DNA of 64,000 bases. It comes from Liolophura sinensis (taxonomy: Eukaryota > Mollusca > Polyplacophora > Chitonida > Chitonidae). The position numbers and the translations under genes were made by a program. Position 1 is the stretch's first letter. Each line of letters starts with the position of its first letter. The stretch covers positions 63,409,249 to 63,473,248 of the forward strand of contig NC_088295.1 of the NCBI RefSeq assembly GCF_032854445.1, in the 5' to 3' direction. Of the stretch, positions 12,670-25,155 are shown piece by piece. The notes beneath the pieces were generated by a model, which was given only the letters and a program-made list of their open reading frames with translations, searched no databases and was not told the origin of the DNA.

Positions 12670-12851
12670 CCAGACACTGGTCTCTGCACAGTCGGGGAGA
12701 ACCACTCTTGGACAGACGCTGGCCAGTGGTCAGCAAGTGTGGACTGAGCCCGACTCGGACTGTTGACCGCAGGACACGTTACGTCTTCACCATCCTCAGG
12801 TAAGGCAGGCAGATAGGTATGTGTTTCTCTCTTTCCATTTCTCTTAGACAT
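12670..12851 (-). CDS. Unrecognised candidate first coding exon (phase-2 donor)
   Basis: The frame opens at an ATG (12849-12851) and runs 60 codons plus two bases to a donor, TCTGG|GTAACT. It reads MSKRNGKRETHTYLPALPED, then a Pro/Ser-rich middle, then a segment ending ASVQEWFSPTVQRPVSG. The mix of charged residues, Trp, Pro and Cys is typical of real protein and unlike the neighbouring frames. The downstream partner exon is not identified; it should lie to the left on the minus strand. The donor phase equals that of androglobin exon 1 and of the candidates at 21731 and 23222. I do not recognise the product. Confidence 0.42.
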
Positions 12852-13064
12852 TGTTTCGTGAAAATTAAATGTCTTAACTCGATGCAGACACCTATTTTCA
12901 GTTTTTGGGAGTCAAGCCAAAGACTTTTTTCCACATGATTTGGAATGCAACTGTGGCTGGGTATAACTGCCACTTTTTTGAATACATCCTTCTTTAAGCT
13001 CAAACGGAACATCACAGATTATGTCATAATATATTTTTTCTCACCTTATATTAACTGGACACAG

Positions 13065-13138
13065 CGTATGTATGTCACACAAAAAAACAAGAGGTTCGAC
13101 AAGGAATTGGAGGTCTATTCTATGCCCCCATGGCAAGG
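13065..13138 (+). CDS. Candidate plus-strand exon crossing the duplication breakpoint
   Basis: Between an acceptor-like ACTGGACACAG (ending 13064) and a strong donor CAAGG|GTAAGT lie 24 codons plus two bases, reading RMYVTQKNKRFDKELEVYSM then PPWQG. A tandem segmental duplication begins inside it at 13091. The second copy (17449-17496) therefore keeps only the 3' part and the donor, behind different upstream sequence. No partner exons were found and the polypyrimidine tract is poor, so this may be chance. Confidence 0.28.
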
Positions 13139-16100
13139 GTAAGTCCATACACATTTCAGTCATATATGTTACCAAGAATGTATGTATCATTTCAATTTTC
13201 AGAATATCTGCATTTACACTGTGATCCAAATGACGAAAACAACACTATTAGATATGCAGCCAATTATTCCACATGAAAGGTTATGAATTATCATAACCGG
13301 AATATTCTCCAAAGTATAAGTGAACACAGTCCGAACGTCCGAACGTTCGAACGTCTTTCAAGTGGATCGTCATGTACACGCCGCCATTTTAGCTTGCCAG
13401 AACGAATACCATCATGCATGTAAATGGAATCGGCGATGCTGGGAGATTAAAGGAATTCCTGTAGACAGTTGTATTCATCCAACCAGGAAGTCCATTCCAA
13501 AGACCCAAAATGTATATCCACCAAGTTGATAAATTCATAAAAGATATAATGGCATTTGGTTGCATACACAATCTTTGGTAGATGCAGTCTCTCCATTTAG
13601 GACGTCGTATATGAAAGTATATAACTGAATAGCCGTATATAAGCCCCCTTTCCTAATGTATAAATTCTCTTGAAAACACATAATATTCCAGAAAAATTCA
13701 CCGCAAGCAGCACCAGTGTAACAGAGCGCTCTCATGTGACAAAAACTGTACAGACACACTTAAGAAGCACCCGCCTTCCCATCATCCTTTAACCCATTTG
13801 ACTGCATGACCTATTCAGGATTCCTCCTAGTTGACCATGGGTGAGATATCCAAAACGTCTTAGCATCCAATATGACGTCGCAGGTCTACATTTTGCACGT
13901 TGTTACAAAATGAAAAAAAAGAAAGAAAAAAAAAGACACTCTAAAGGCGCACTCCAGTCAATGGAATGTCTGATTTTAAACTAACAAATTCAGCAAATTA
14001 TGTGTCTCCGAATGAAGAACGCGTACTTCATTCCTCTTTGTAATTATACAAACAGAGCTGCTGCTTCCCACAGGCGTAGATTGACGTCTACCTGTACTTT
14101 AGACGGGTAAAATAGACGAGAACTGCACGTGGACATAGTTACCATAGCTTACTCGGCTAAGCTTTGTTCTTTGTCAACCTAATTAACTGCAGTGGGTCGC
14201 CATCGGAAGCAGGAGACAAGGCTTACGAGACGACCGTTATGAGAAGAGAGCGTGCGCTCACAGTTATCGTCGAAAGCTGCACATGGTTTATTTCTTCTTC
14301 GAAAAGCAAACGACAGGTAAACCAAAGATAAAAAGGTAGCAATTAAGCTTTCTGTCGCCGGCTGTTTGTGATAGATGTCTTATGTGCGTGAGCGATATAG
14401 TTCGTCCCTTCATGCAACCATCAATTAAACGTTCTATCGCCACTGACAGGAATTTAAAACGTATGAATTGTTAAATCACATTTGAACCAAAACCGGAAAA
14501 CAGTTGTTTGAGTCAAGCTGTGTATATTGGCTCTTTTGTTCTTTAATTCCACGTACATGGATACATGAGAACATTAATGCACCTTTTTTTATTCTATAAT
14601 TTTTTTTTCATGTTCATGTTTTTCCCTTTCTTCATGTATTACACCTGTTTGGCTTAAGAAATAAACAATTTCATGCCGTCATATATTAGGACGAAAGAAA
14701 TCACTTTCTGGTATACTCTCGCACTGAGGTTTTGAAGTTTTTGAGATTTATATCAGGTATATCAATTGTGGTTTCATTTAGTTAATCAGCATTTATCATC
14801 AAATGTTTGAGCTTTTATGACTTTGTCTACCCCGGCGGCAAAACGATTTGTATATAGGGCTGCATATAATTTGTTAGAACTCAGTGTCCTCACCAAGCTT
14901 CTGAGACCCTCGTTGGCAGGACGAAATAGAATGCTAACACTGTACAGACAATACAGCATTGTTATATCCAGGATACAATGAAATCATTGCAGGTCATTGT
15001 CTGGGACTTGGCGACATGGTTTCTGATTCCCTTCCTTTCTCTCCAGCATCAATCCAGACAGATGTGGTCTTCCCGATAAGTATAGGGCACAAAACACTGA
15101 CACGATATGTAAATCATGTCTTCCATGTCATACCTTATATATAATTTAGACATAGACGTCTAGGCCCACGCTTAGTGACCTGTAAACATCAACATATAAA
15201 CAATTATTCTAAGCTTTTACAGTCACCTAGACTGAACCTTCTCTTCGTATGGAAATATGTCGCAACGGCGATCATAGGTTATCGTAAAAAATTTAATTAA
15301 GGAATGTTCATACGCAGATGCATACTCACCAAAATCGACGGTGTCAAATTTGCACATCCACAGTGACGAGTACCAGTGGTACACATGTCATTGTGAACGT
15401 CTTACACAAATTACGCAATTTGTGAATTGCTGGTACACAAAATTATCTGGATATACATTTTGCCACTTTGCCATAAACGTTTCGAAACGGGAAAATTTAT
15501 TGACCAACTGTCGATATCTTCGACAGCCGCTGATCGGGCTTTGAGAATACGCACAGATGGCTAGGTATGGGCTTAGGGGTGATTTATTGGGTGTCACGAG
15601 CATTGAACCGTTCCCAGTGTCCAAGTGTTAACAGTTATTATCGATCCAATGCCGCCGCGTGTTGGACTCAATGAATTGTCACCCTTTTGGAGAAACGAGG
15701 CGGACTTCCTTAAGTAAAAGCACTCTGTCTTCACACACGTCCCTTCCATACAGCCAAACCCTCCTGCTCACGGCCTCTGTTTGACCGTCCGTGTTTGTGG
15801 GTAATTTAGCCACGCGCCTGTCACCTAGCGTCCAGGTAAAAGCAATCAAGCTTTACCTGAGGGAACGGGCAACGCCCTATGGCTTTGCCCTCTGTATACT
15901 GCCAGGATTTGGACTCACTTAGTCTCGACACCAGTCATATCGCCAGATGTAATGGAGAAATAAAACTTGTATCGATCAGACCAACAGAAAGTTCTGTTAT
16001 CATATAGTTGCAAACATGGAGATAATTCTGACCATTCAGCCGCTCTGCATGTTGCTTACACATAACGTCTATGTATTTGAACAGAATTGTTATAAATACA

Positions 16101-17440
16101 TGGCCAGTTATTCAATTATGTCATATTGTTCTCTTTCAATGTCTTCACAGTTAACACTGAGGGCAACATCATATGTTCCTTTTCATTGCGTCTGATGTGT
16201 TCCTCTGCCGTTAACAATTTTGTAAATATCAATTTATCCTTGATGCTTATCACCTACAACTGCATTGCGAGATATGCCTGCATGGTTCTGTTAAGCTGGG
16301 ACAGAGGGAACAATATATGGATTATGAACAAAAGACGATACTATATAGATCTTTTAGGTACTAAAACAGGAGAGTGAATTGGTTCATTTAAGATGACGTA
16401 TAAATGAACAGAGATTTTTTCATACTGGATTAGAAGGCTGGATGACGTGCAGGTATATAGACAATCGTGTAATCTGCACGTGATCTGTAGAAATAAGGTG
16501 TGGACATTCTTGTATAGAATTCACGCAGCGGAGAAAAGCTAGGTTTTGTCTAGATACTAAATCTACGAGTGCGCAATATCCTGCCTTAGACTTTCCTCGA
16601 GGGAAATGTTAAAACTTCGCCAGCAACTTGTTTCAACAAAATTAATTCCATACACAGTAGCCAGCATATATCTAGTTAGATCAAATCTACATCAGTCTGC
16701 TGTATATACCAAAAGCCTAAATGTCTAATGAATGGGTTGATAAAAAAAGCGTTATCATAAGCTGTATACTTTGCTTCGAACAGACACTGATTCTTGGCTG
16801 GATATTTTCATGTACTGTAAAGCCACGCTGTATGCCTTGTACCTTTATAGTTTTATATCAGAGTATCCATACATGTGGGATCGTTGACAATGAGTGGACA
16901 ATTCCAGCAACCCTCATTCAATAAATGCCTTTTACGAGAAAGTTAATTTCCCGATATCTTGTTGTATACCTACACACAATACACGGAAAGTAATAATGAG
17001 ATCAGTTTCCTAATGATGGTTCAATACGCCGTAATAACAGTATCGAAACAAGCATGGTTTGCTTGTTGTTTCTGAGCGAACCGGGAGTTGTGAAATTACT
17101 GATCTGTATATGTATATGTACTATATATATTAAACTGTATTGTGGGAATCATAGCTAAAGGTTATATCTTAAATATAGAGCTACTAAGGCTAATAAGCAT
17201 TTTTACTGACACTACGACCGTTATATAACTATTCATCTATTTACATCTTTGTTAGATTCGTGTTTTACTCAATACTATTTCACGAACATGACCACTGGTA
17301 GTGTTTTATGGGTGACGGAAATCAGATAGACTGCATGGGAAACCAACAATAGCTGAACCAACAATGGCTGCTTTAGAACACAGATCGTTTGTTTCCTCAG
17401 CATTGAGGCCCCAAGTATACGTTTAAAGAAGAGGAAAAAC
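13091..17440 (+). repeat. Tandem segmental duplication, copy 1 (4.35 kb)
   Basis: It starts at GAGGTTCGACAAGGAATTGG and ends at GAAGAGGAAAAAC. The same start and end bound copy 2 at 17449-20283, only 8 bp further on. Aligned parts are highly similar; long runs, for example 13960-14460 against 18270-18780, differ at only a few sites. Copy 1 has about 1.64 kb (14463-16103) and 43 bp (13630-13672) that copy 2 lacks. No established gene or transposon was recognised inside. Because mollusc genomes are very heterozygous, two unmerged haplotypes placed side by side could also produce this. Confidence 0.92.
14463..16103. other. Segment present only in duplication copy 1
   Basis: About 1.64 kb absent from copy 2, where a short filler of about 30 bp (18782-18812) joins the flanks. 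There is no target duplication and no terminal repeat at its edges, so a deletion in copy 2 is likelier than an insertion in copy 1. It holds no recognisable gene. Confidence 0.7.
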
Positions 17441-17448
17441 AAAAAGAG

Positions 17449-20283
17449 GAGGTTCGACAAGGAATTGGAGGTCTATTCTATGCCCCCATGGCAAGGGTAA
17501 GTCCATACACATTTCAGTCATATATGTTACCAAGAATGTATGTATCATTTCAATTTTCAGAATATCTGCATTTACACTGTGATCCAACTGACGAAAACAA
17601 CACTATTAGATATGCAGCCAATTATTCCACATGAAAGGTTATGAATTATCATAACCGGAATATTCTTCAAAGTATAAGTGAACACAGTCCGAACGTCCGA
17701 ACGTCTTTCAAGTGGATCGTCATGTACACGCCGCCATTTTAGCTTGCCAGAACGAATACCATCATGCATGTAAATGGAATCGGCGATGCTGGGAGATTAA
17801 AGGAATTCCTGTAGACAGTTGTATTCATCCAACCAAGAAGTCCATTCCAAAGACCCAAAATGTATATCCACCAAGTTGATAAATTCATAAAAGATATAAT
17901 GGCATTTGGTTGCATACACAAACTTTGGTAGATGCAGTCTCTCTATTTAGGACGTCGTATATGAAAGTATATAACTGAATAGAAAACACTTAATATTCTA
18001 GAGAAAATTCCCCGCAGGCAGCACCAGTGTAACAGAGCGCTCTCATGTGACAAAAACTGTACAGACACACTTAAGAAGCACCCGCCTTCCCATCATCCTT
18101 TAACCCATTTGACTGCATGACCTATTCAGGATTCCTCCTAGTTGACCATGGGTGAGATATCCAAAACTTCTTAGCATCCAATATGACGTCGCAGGTCTAC
18201 ATTTTGCTGAAACCACGTTTTTACAAAATGAAAAAAAAAATGAAGAAGAAAAAGACACTCTAAAGGCGCACTCCAGTCAATGGAATGTCTGATTTTAAAC
18301 TAACAAATTCAGCAAATTATGTGTCTCCGAATGAAGAACGCGTACTTCATTCCTCTTTGTAATTATACAAACAGAGCTGCTGCTTCCCACAGGCCTATAT
18401 CGACGTCTACCTGTACTTTAGACGGGTAAAACAGAAGAGAACTGCACGTGGACATAGTTACCATAGCTTACTCGGCTAAGCTTTGTTCTTTGTCAGCCTA
18501 ATTAACTGCAGTGGGTCGCCATCGGAAGCAGGAGACAAGGCTTACGAGACGACCGTTATGAGAAGAGAGCGTGCGCTCACAGTTATCGTCGAAAGCTGCA
18601 CATGGTTTATTTCTTCTTCGAAAAGCAAACGACAGGTAAACCAAAGATAAAAAGGTAGCAATTAAGCTTTCTGTCGCCGGCTGTTTGTGATAGATGTCTT
18701 ATGTGCATGAGCGATATAGTTCGTCCCTTCATGCAACCATCAATTAAACGTTCTATCACCTCTGACAGGAATTTAAAACGTAATTGAATAACTGCAGGTC
18801 AGGAATAACTTTCCAGTTGTTCAGTTATATCATATTGCTCTCTTTCAATGTCTTCACAGTTAACACTGAGGGCAACATCATATGTTCCTTTATATTGCGT
18901 CTGATGTGTTCCTCTGCCATTAACAATTTTGTAAATATCAATTTATCCTTAATGCTTATCACCTACAACTGCATTGCGAGATATGCCTGCATGGTTCTGT
19001 TAAGCTGAGACAGAGGGAACAATATATGGATTATGAACAAAAGACGATACTATATAGATCTTTTAGGTAATAAAACAGGAGAGTGAATTGGTTCATTTAA
19101 GATGACGTATAAATGAACAGAGATTTTTTCATACTGGATTAGAAGGCTGGATGACGTGCAGGTATATAGACAATCGTGTAATCTGCACGTGATCTGTAGA
19201 AATAAGGTGTGGACATTCTTGTATAGAATTCACGCAGCGGAGAAAAGCTAGGTTTTGTCTAGATACTAAATCTACGAGTGCGCAATATCCTGTCTTAAAC
19301 TTTCCTCGAGGGAAATGTAAAAACTTCACAATTGTCGTTGGAATTGCACCAAAAATGTCCAATTTGGAGACAAAAAGGCAGTTAAGTATATGCACAATCT
19401 CTTTGATACCCCTCTAAACAGACCTCTATGTGAAACTATTGGATTCGTATAGGCGCTAGCAACTTGTTTCAACAAAATTAATTCCATACACAGTAGCCAG
19501 CATATATCTAGTTAGATCAAATCTACATCAGTCTGCTGTATATACCAAAAGCCTAGTTAAGTAAATGTCTAATCAATGGGTTGATAAAAAAGCGTTATCA
19601 TAAGCTGTATACTTTGCTTCGAACAGACACTGATTCTTGGCTTGATATTATCTTGTACTGTAAAGCCACGCTGTATGCCTTGTACCTTTATAGTTTTATA
19701 TCAGAGTGTCCATACATGTGGGATCTTTGACAATGAGTGGACAATTCCAGCAACCCTCATTCAATAAATGCCTTTTACGAGAAAGTTAATTTCCCGATAT
19801 CTTGTTGTATACCTACACACAATACACGGAAAGTAATAATGAGATCAGTTTCCTAATGATGGTTCAATACGCCGTAATAACAGTATCGAAACAAGCATGG
19901 TTTGCTTGTTGTTTCTGAGCGAACCGGGAGTTGTGAAATTACTGATCTGTATATGTATATGTACTATATATATTAAACTGTATTGTGGGAATCATAGCTA
20001 AAGGTTATATCTTAAATATAGAGCTACTAAGGCTAATATGCATTTTTACTGACACTACGACCGTTATATAACTATTCATCTATTTACGTCTTTGTTAGAT
20101 TCGTGTTTTACGCAATACTATTTCACGAACATGACCACTGGTAATGTTTTATGGGTGACGGAAATCAGATAGACTACATGGGAAACCAACAATAGCTGAA
20201 CCAACAATGGCTGCTTTAGAACACAGATCGTTTGTTTCCTCAGCATTGAGGCCCCAAGCATACGTTTAAAGAAGAGGAAAAAC
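17449..20283 (+). repeat. Tandem segmental duplication, copy 2 (2.84 kb)
   Basis: A direct repeat of 13091-17440 with the middle 1.64 kb missing. It carries an extra block of about 130 bp at 19326-19455, absent from the matching point of copy 1 (about 16613). It has one GAACGT unit fewer (17692-17710 against 13333-13357) and scattered point differences. The junction with copy 1 is AAAAAGAG. Neither copy has an intact gene that I recognise. Confidence 0.92.
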
Positions 20284-20684
20284 TCTTCTCTATCGATCTT
20301 ATGAGTTACTTCCCCTCGTAGCTTTATCCACGCCTGTTATTCCATGTGAGAACGGTCCTCGAACTAGGAAACACATTATATATAGGTTTAATAACTTTAG
20401 CCTTATATCTGCAAAATTACCACACATACTGAAGGTAGATTTCATTTATACTTTACCAATTGACTGGCATATTGATTGATACACCGGTTGTTGTTTTTTT
20501 TTTTTTTTTGTTTTTGTTTTTTGTTTTTTTTTAATAAATTACTTGTTTCTTTTATGTAATGATTGGATTTACTAAATCAATGATTTAATGATCAGACATC
20601 TAGGTAATTTAATACATAGATTTATGATTAATTAACATATTAGTCAGTCAAATGATGTAATACTGTAAACATGTGCACACATAT

Positions 20685-20718
<34 letters not shown>

Positions 20719-21289
20719 CAGATAAACTGCTATTAGCACCACTGAATTTGTTTACCTGATTAATTTGCAGTGCTTTCATGTTATTGTATATAAAACGTGA
20801 TACATCACTATTTCTTAAGTCTACAGTTTAAGCATTTACATGAACAGTTAGAATAAGACCCTAACTGAGGTGAAAAGGGACTGGATTTCACCAGTCATAC
20901 GTGTGACTATTTACCAGCTGTTACACTGTTGTCGCTGATCTGGTTTTACTCTCTGTGTTGTATAGTCATTCATTTTATATGTTAACTCGAGGAGTGTTTA
21001 TGCATCGATCTGAATATACATTTTTATTAACAGGATTATTGATAGGCCCTATATGGATGAATGCCTCTTATGGTGTCTATAGTTTTAAGACCTAGCATGT
21101 CAATCAGTGGTTGTTTTCTCCTACTGTTGCAGACATGATGGCCTGCGAACAATCACTTATATATATGACAGTTAGACGGCACAACAGTAGTTTTTTCATA
21201 CACCGTTCGTAAAGAAAATCAATGTACTTCATAATAGCACGACTAAGGCACAATGCCGGTACTTAAACGCACCGCAAACTAGATCGAAG
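20284..21289. other. Non-coding stretch with simple repeats
   Basis: It contains a T-rich tract with interspersed G (about 20492-20532) and an (AT/AC)n tract (about 20680-20716). No exon or RNA gene seen. Confidence 0.6.
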
Positions 21290-21625
21290 ACTACTAAATG
21301 TAAACTTCGTGAATATTCAACATTTTACCGGAATCATAGTACAATATGAAACAACTGATACTATAAATGTACACTTCGTAAATATTTTGTAGCCTGTCGG
21401 GAATTACATCGCAATGTAGGACAAGATAAATACTAAATGTAAACTTTGTAAATATTCCACCCCAGAATCGCAGTGCGATATAAAACAGTTGATACTATAA
21501 TATACGATTATATATATAATATCTCTATATTCTGCCGGAAATTCCATGTCAATACAGAACAAAGAATACACTAAATGCAAATATTCAGCAACCTGGTTAA
21601 CAGTTCACTGTAAAACGGTTAGACT
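21290..21625 (+). repeat. Decayed minisatellite, about five units of 60-75 bp
   Basis: Successive units carry variants of CTAAATGTAAACTTCGTAAA, then a GGAATC-type word, then a GTACAATATGAAACA-type word, then CTGATACTATA. Unit starts are near 21292, 21361, 21431, 21493 and 21568. Divergence is high, so this is an old array. It lies just downstream, on the minus strand, of the candidate exon at 21731. Confidence 0.65.
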
Positions 21626-21730
21626 ACTTCGCGACTTTACTCGACACTCGTTTAGCAACAGCCAAACGCTTAATGCATATTCATAAAATATCTAAAAGCG
21701 AATAATGATGGTGATATTATAAATACTTAC

Positions 21731-21828
21731 GATAAAGGTGAAAAGATTTTGTTGAGTTTTGCAAGTCGTCTTACACTAGCAAATCGCTTAGCAACGCTGT
21801 CCGCCGGGACTTTCAGTGTGTCACTCAT
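21731..21828 (-). CDS. Unrecognised candidate first coding exon (strong phase-2 donor)
   Basis: An ATG at 21826-21828 opens 32 codons plus two bases, reading MSDTLKVPADSVAKRFASVR, then RLAKLNKIFSPL, ending at TTATC|GTAAGTATT, a near-perfect donor. The peptide is basic and would form an amphipathic helix around KRFASVRRLAKL. There is no signal peptide. It is too short for open-frame length to mean anything; the case rests on the donor and protein-like composition. The phase matches the candidates at 12670 and 23222 and androglobin exon 1, which would allow all to splice to one shared acceptor. Product unknown. Confidence 0.42.
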
Positions 21829-23221
21829 ATTGTGACAGAGGAAGGACTCATTCAATACTTCTCTAACAGTTCAAACAGTTAATTTAAAATCAGCATGCTA
21901 AATTTTCTACACTCAAAAGATTCGTTCACTCTCCTGATCCTGAGAGATTCTGAACATTGACTATGCAAGCCCGTTAAGCAACACCGGTAAAAACGTCTGG
22001 TATGAAAGACATAATTTCCTGAACATCTGATCATCATGCATGCAACTCAAAAAATTCCAACTGATTTCACTTCTGTGTACAATGAATCAAACCTAGGAAC
22101 ACATTCAAGGTCCTTGTTCACAGTTGTCTCCAATTGAAGACTCGTTAAGGTCACCTAAGAAAACTGGACTACAAAGACTGCCGACATATTTTGTCCGTGT
22201 TTGCGGCTAGTCTTAGTAACTCTTCAATACAACCATTATCCAACAGGCCATAAAGGGGAAAACGACTCAGTAGACGAACGTGATCTAATGGACTAGAGTT
22301 AACAACGGCCTATTCTTAAACATCCATGTTAACCAAGCTGAGGTATTCAGAACTCGGTTGTTATCTGTCGAGCAGTGGGCTGTTAGCGATAAACAGATAA
22401 ATCTGTTGCTTTGTTGTTCTCAATAGGCTGACATCTATGTCGAACGTGTTTGTTATACTGGGATGTCGTCGCACACCGTATAACCGCCTTGTTAAAACGG
22501 CAGGTAGCCAACATGACAGTGTAAGCCAGTGAACCAACTGCTACTTTTCTTTACTCTTTACTATATAATAGTCTATTCCACGGGCACGTGCCTTATCGCA
22601 AGTTCGAATCTAGTCAGAGCCAATTTGTCGCCATTATCAAAACCCACGAGACACAGGATCAAGATCAAGCAGTCTCGTCTGAACGAGTCTGAATGAGATT
22701 TGTTCCCATTCTGAGAGCGCAAAAGGACTTTGAATAAAACCCGACGCCATACAGAAACTTATATCAAAAGTAATGGGGCCACATCATTAAAATTGTCTGC
22801 ACACCAATTTCGTCCAAAACATTAATGTAAAGCTGCAGCCATTTGACCAGTTCCTCTTCAAAAGATTTGCTTTTACACAATTTTACAAATTTTAAAAAAT
22901 AACTGAAAATTAATCGGCCAAGTGTATAAGTTGTTATATTTTGATTAAAAATTCACGCCTCAATTGTTCATCGTAAGGAGTTTCGTAACTGTCTGTTTCC
23001 TCCTGAAACGCATAACATGCAAACTGAGATATTTGATTTTGTTGAATTGAAAGTACATATAAATAAAATGAGAACAGAAATATACATATAGTAAACTGAT
23101 TCCGACAGTTAATTATTATGCACGGTAACTACCCCCCCCCCCCCCCCCCCAACCAAAAAAATAAAAATAAAACGAGTGTATTATCGCCGAAAACAACTAA
23201 CGTCTAAGTTATTATACTTAC
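21829..23221. other. Non-coding stretch
   Basis: No gene recognised. It ends in a poly-C run (23132-23150) followed by an A-rich tract, just downstream on the minus strand of the donor at 23221. Confidence 0.45.
23132..23150. repeat. Poly-C homopolymer (19 bp)
   Basis: An uninterrupted run of 19 C followed by A-rich sequence. Its length is likely to be unreliable in sequencing and variable between individuals. Confidence 0.95.
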
Positions 23222-23334
23222 TCTAATTCAGGTATACATGAAAATTCCAGCGGCGCTTTAGCAATTTTTTTAAGAACAGCACTAGGCGTGTTCCTGGAAG
23301 ATTGTTGAACTTTTTCTTTTAGCGACGAAAACAT
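23222..23334 (-). CDS. Unrecognised candidate first coding exon, has a decayed second copy
   Basis: An ATG (23332-23334) opens 37 codons plus two bases: MFSSLKEKVQQSSRNTPSAV, then LKKIAKAPLEFSCIPEL, ending at TTAGA|GTAAGTATA, a near-perfect donor in phase 2. A short overlapping upstream frame (ATG at 23343, nine codons with stop) precedes it. About 135 bp covering the 5' flank and codons 1-22 recur at 24867-25003, where the frame then stops. That shows this exon plus promoter was once duplicated as a unit. The product is not recognised; the start suggests a cytosolic coiled-coil or helical N-terminus. Confidence 0.45.
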
Positions 23335-23460
23335 CGCTGGGACATCTTGGAAGCCAGCTCAGTACTGATGATAGTGCTTCGCTTGACGTAGAATGATTGT
23401 GATTATGACGCCACAATAAAATGGCGTCATTAGTTTCAAAAAGTGTTTATGACGTCACAG
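23335..23460 (-). promoter_or_regulatory. Candidate promoter of the exon at 23222
   Basis: The flank upstream (minus strand) of the candidate exon. It contains a perfect CRE palindrome TGACGTCA at 23450-23457 and a second ATGGCGTCAT at 23420. The part nearest the ATG (to 23408) is shared with the duplicated copy at 24880-25003, whereas the CRE is not. Confidence 0.35.
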
Positions 23461-24547
23461 AATTGAGTCTATCACTCACAATAGCTTGTCGAGAGAGCGC
23501 CCTTCTAACCAACGTCACAAGGATGTTGGCCGTTTATGAAGAAGTGGCTACTTTGCGCCTGACCACATATACAGGGACACACTCTTCGGTAATTTTCGAT
23601 TAACTACGTAATTTCAAGCACCACAGCACCTGGCGCAACAGCCATGATACCACTTAGTGAGCATACACACATCAACATGCTGAAAACGCTTGATGTAGTG
23701 TTAGAACCGTTACATCTGTACTTGGACTACAGTTAATCATAGCTCACATGAGCGGAACGATATTAGCGGAGTGGGCCTATGCTCGCGGCTTTAACTTCTC
23801 TTCATAGCATAATTAAAAGACAGTTCGGCAAAATCTTTTAATTGAGTTGTTTCCTGAAACGTGTAGAATGATTCGTGGCATTTCAACCGTTTGTTTGTAC
23901 TTTTAGTACTTGAAGAATTTATCGTTCTCTGTAAAAATGCTTTCTTCTGAAATATATAATGCGTCATTAATTTAAGTACTGCAGCTTGTGTAAAAAATGA
24001 CTTGAAAATTCTTCAAAATTATTTCACTTTCACGGTTTTGTTCAAGTTTAAGGGTGATGGAAAGAAGAATCGACAGCGCGTTTTACCACTCAACCAGTTA
24101 ATAACAAATAAGTTCCGAAAAGGTTCGATGATGACATATTTGGTGTATTATACCTTATATAGAAGAGGGGGGTGCGGGGGTGGTGGTGGGGTATAATTTT
24201 GGGCTCTAGCGACAGCACATTATACTACTCTGCCAGTTGGTGGCAAGTAAGTTAAAAGTAAAATGTAAGGTTTAACGCAGACAATGTAATATAACTTATA
24301 AGGTAGAGAGGGGATTAGGTTTTTTGACTCTTAAGTATCTTTAGAAAGCCAGGCTGTTTTCTCAGATTTGAACGATAATTACTGGTCTGCATACTGTAAA
24401 TCAACTAGTTACCGACATCAAATGAACCTGCGATGGTGAGAAACATATGCAAGCCTGTGAGACAAGAATTCAGACTTGGTCAGTTCAAACTTTCGATCTT
24501 TATGCAACATGTGTATTATAATACAAAGCTTGGTGCTTTAGTTTTAA

Positions 24548-24632
24548 TTTCTGGCAATATGTCTATGAATGCTTGGCGCGTTTACGTTGTACAAAACAAG
24601 TTTTTCAGTCATATGACGACGAGGAATCATTA
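24548..24632. repeat. 85-bp repeat, copy A
   Basis: It contains ATGAATGCTTGGCGCGTTTA, then CGTTGTACAAAACAAGTTTT, then TCAGTCATATGACGAC. It matches 25318-25402 with only a few differences. The other copy lies directly upstream of the candidate exon at 25156, so this may be a displaced promoter piece. Confidence 0.8.
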
Positions 24633-24635
24633 GGT

Positions 24636-24845
24636 GTGTGCACATACACTGTCTTCTTGTGATAGGGCGAGTCCGTTCCGTCCAAGTGCTACCGCCACTG
24701 AAGTATCACACCGAAGACATCAGACAGTGCACCCCACCCGGTCACATTATGCTGACACCGGGCTAACCAGTTCTGCTTCCTTGCTCGAGCCTCTCATGCA
24801 GTACTGAGCGCCAAGCGGGGCAGCAACAAGTACCATTTTAAAGTC
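24636..24845 (-). repeat. SINE family 2, minus strand
   Basis: The reverse complement of the repeat at 60718-60968 and 61528-61785. It shares GCGCCAAGCGGGGCAGCAAC (tail side), CCCGGTCACATTATGCTGAC and AGTATCACACCGAAGACAT. This family is widespread in bivalves to my knowledge. This copy lacks the tRNA-like head. Confidence 0.75.
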
Positions 24846-24866
24846 ATTTGATATGGCCATTTATTT

Positions 24867-25003
24867 AAGAACAGCACTAGGCGTGTTTCTGGAAGATTGT
24901 CGAACTTTTTCTTTTATCGACGAAAACATCACCGGGACATCTTGGAAGCCAGCTCAGTACTGATGATAGTGCTTCGCTTCACGCAGAATGCTTGAGATTA
25001 TGA
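24867..25003 (-). pseudogene. Decayed copy of the first-exon/promoter unit at 23222
   Basis: It matches 23273-23408 over about 135 bp with around a dozen substitutions. The frame reads MFSSIKEKVRQSSRNTPSAV, then LK and a TAA stop. Homology ends there, so the second half of the exon and its donor are missing. It lies on the same strand and about 1.6 kb upstream of the intact version. A SINE (24636-24845) sits immediately past the broken end. Confidence 0.7.
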
Positions 25004-25155
25004 CGATATTTTTCTGGGTTTGATCCCAGGTCTCCCGACTTCGAGGCGGACACTCTTCTTATCATGTAAATTTCTGACAATAAGAAAATCTTCAAATTTA
25101 AGGAATAAATTACTTTACCTATATAGGCATGGAGGTCTATAAGTAGTATGCTTAC

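Noticed and set aside
14239-14316. 26-codon plus-strand frame ending CGACAG|GTAAAC, duplicated at 18558
   Set aside because: Short, of ordinary composition, and preserved only because the whole segment is duplicated. No partner exon.
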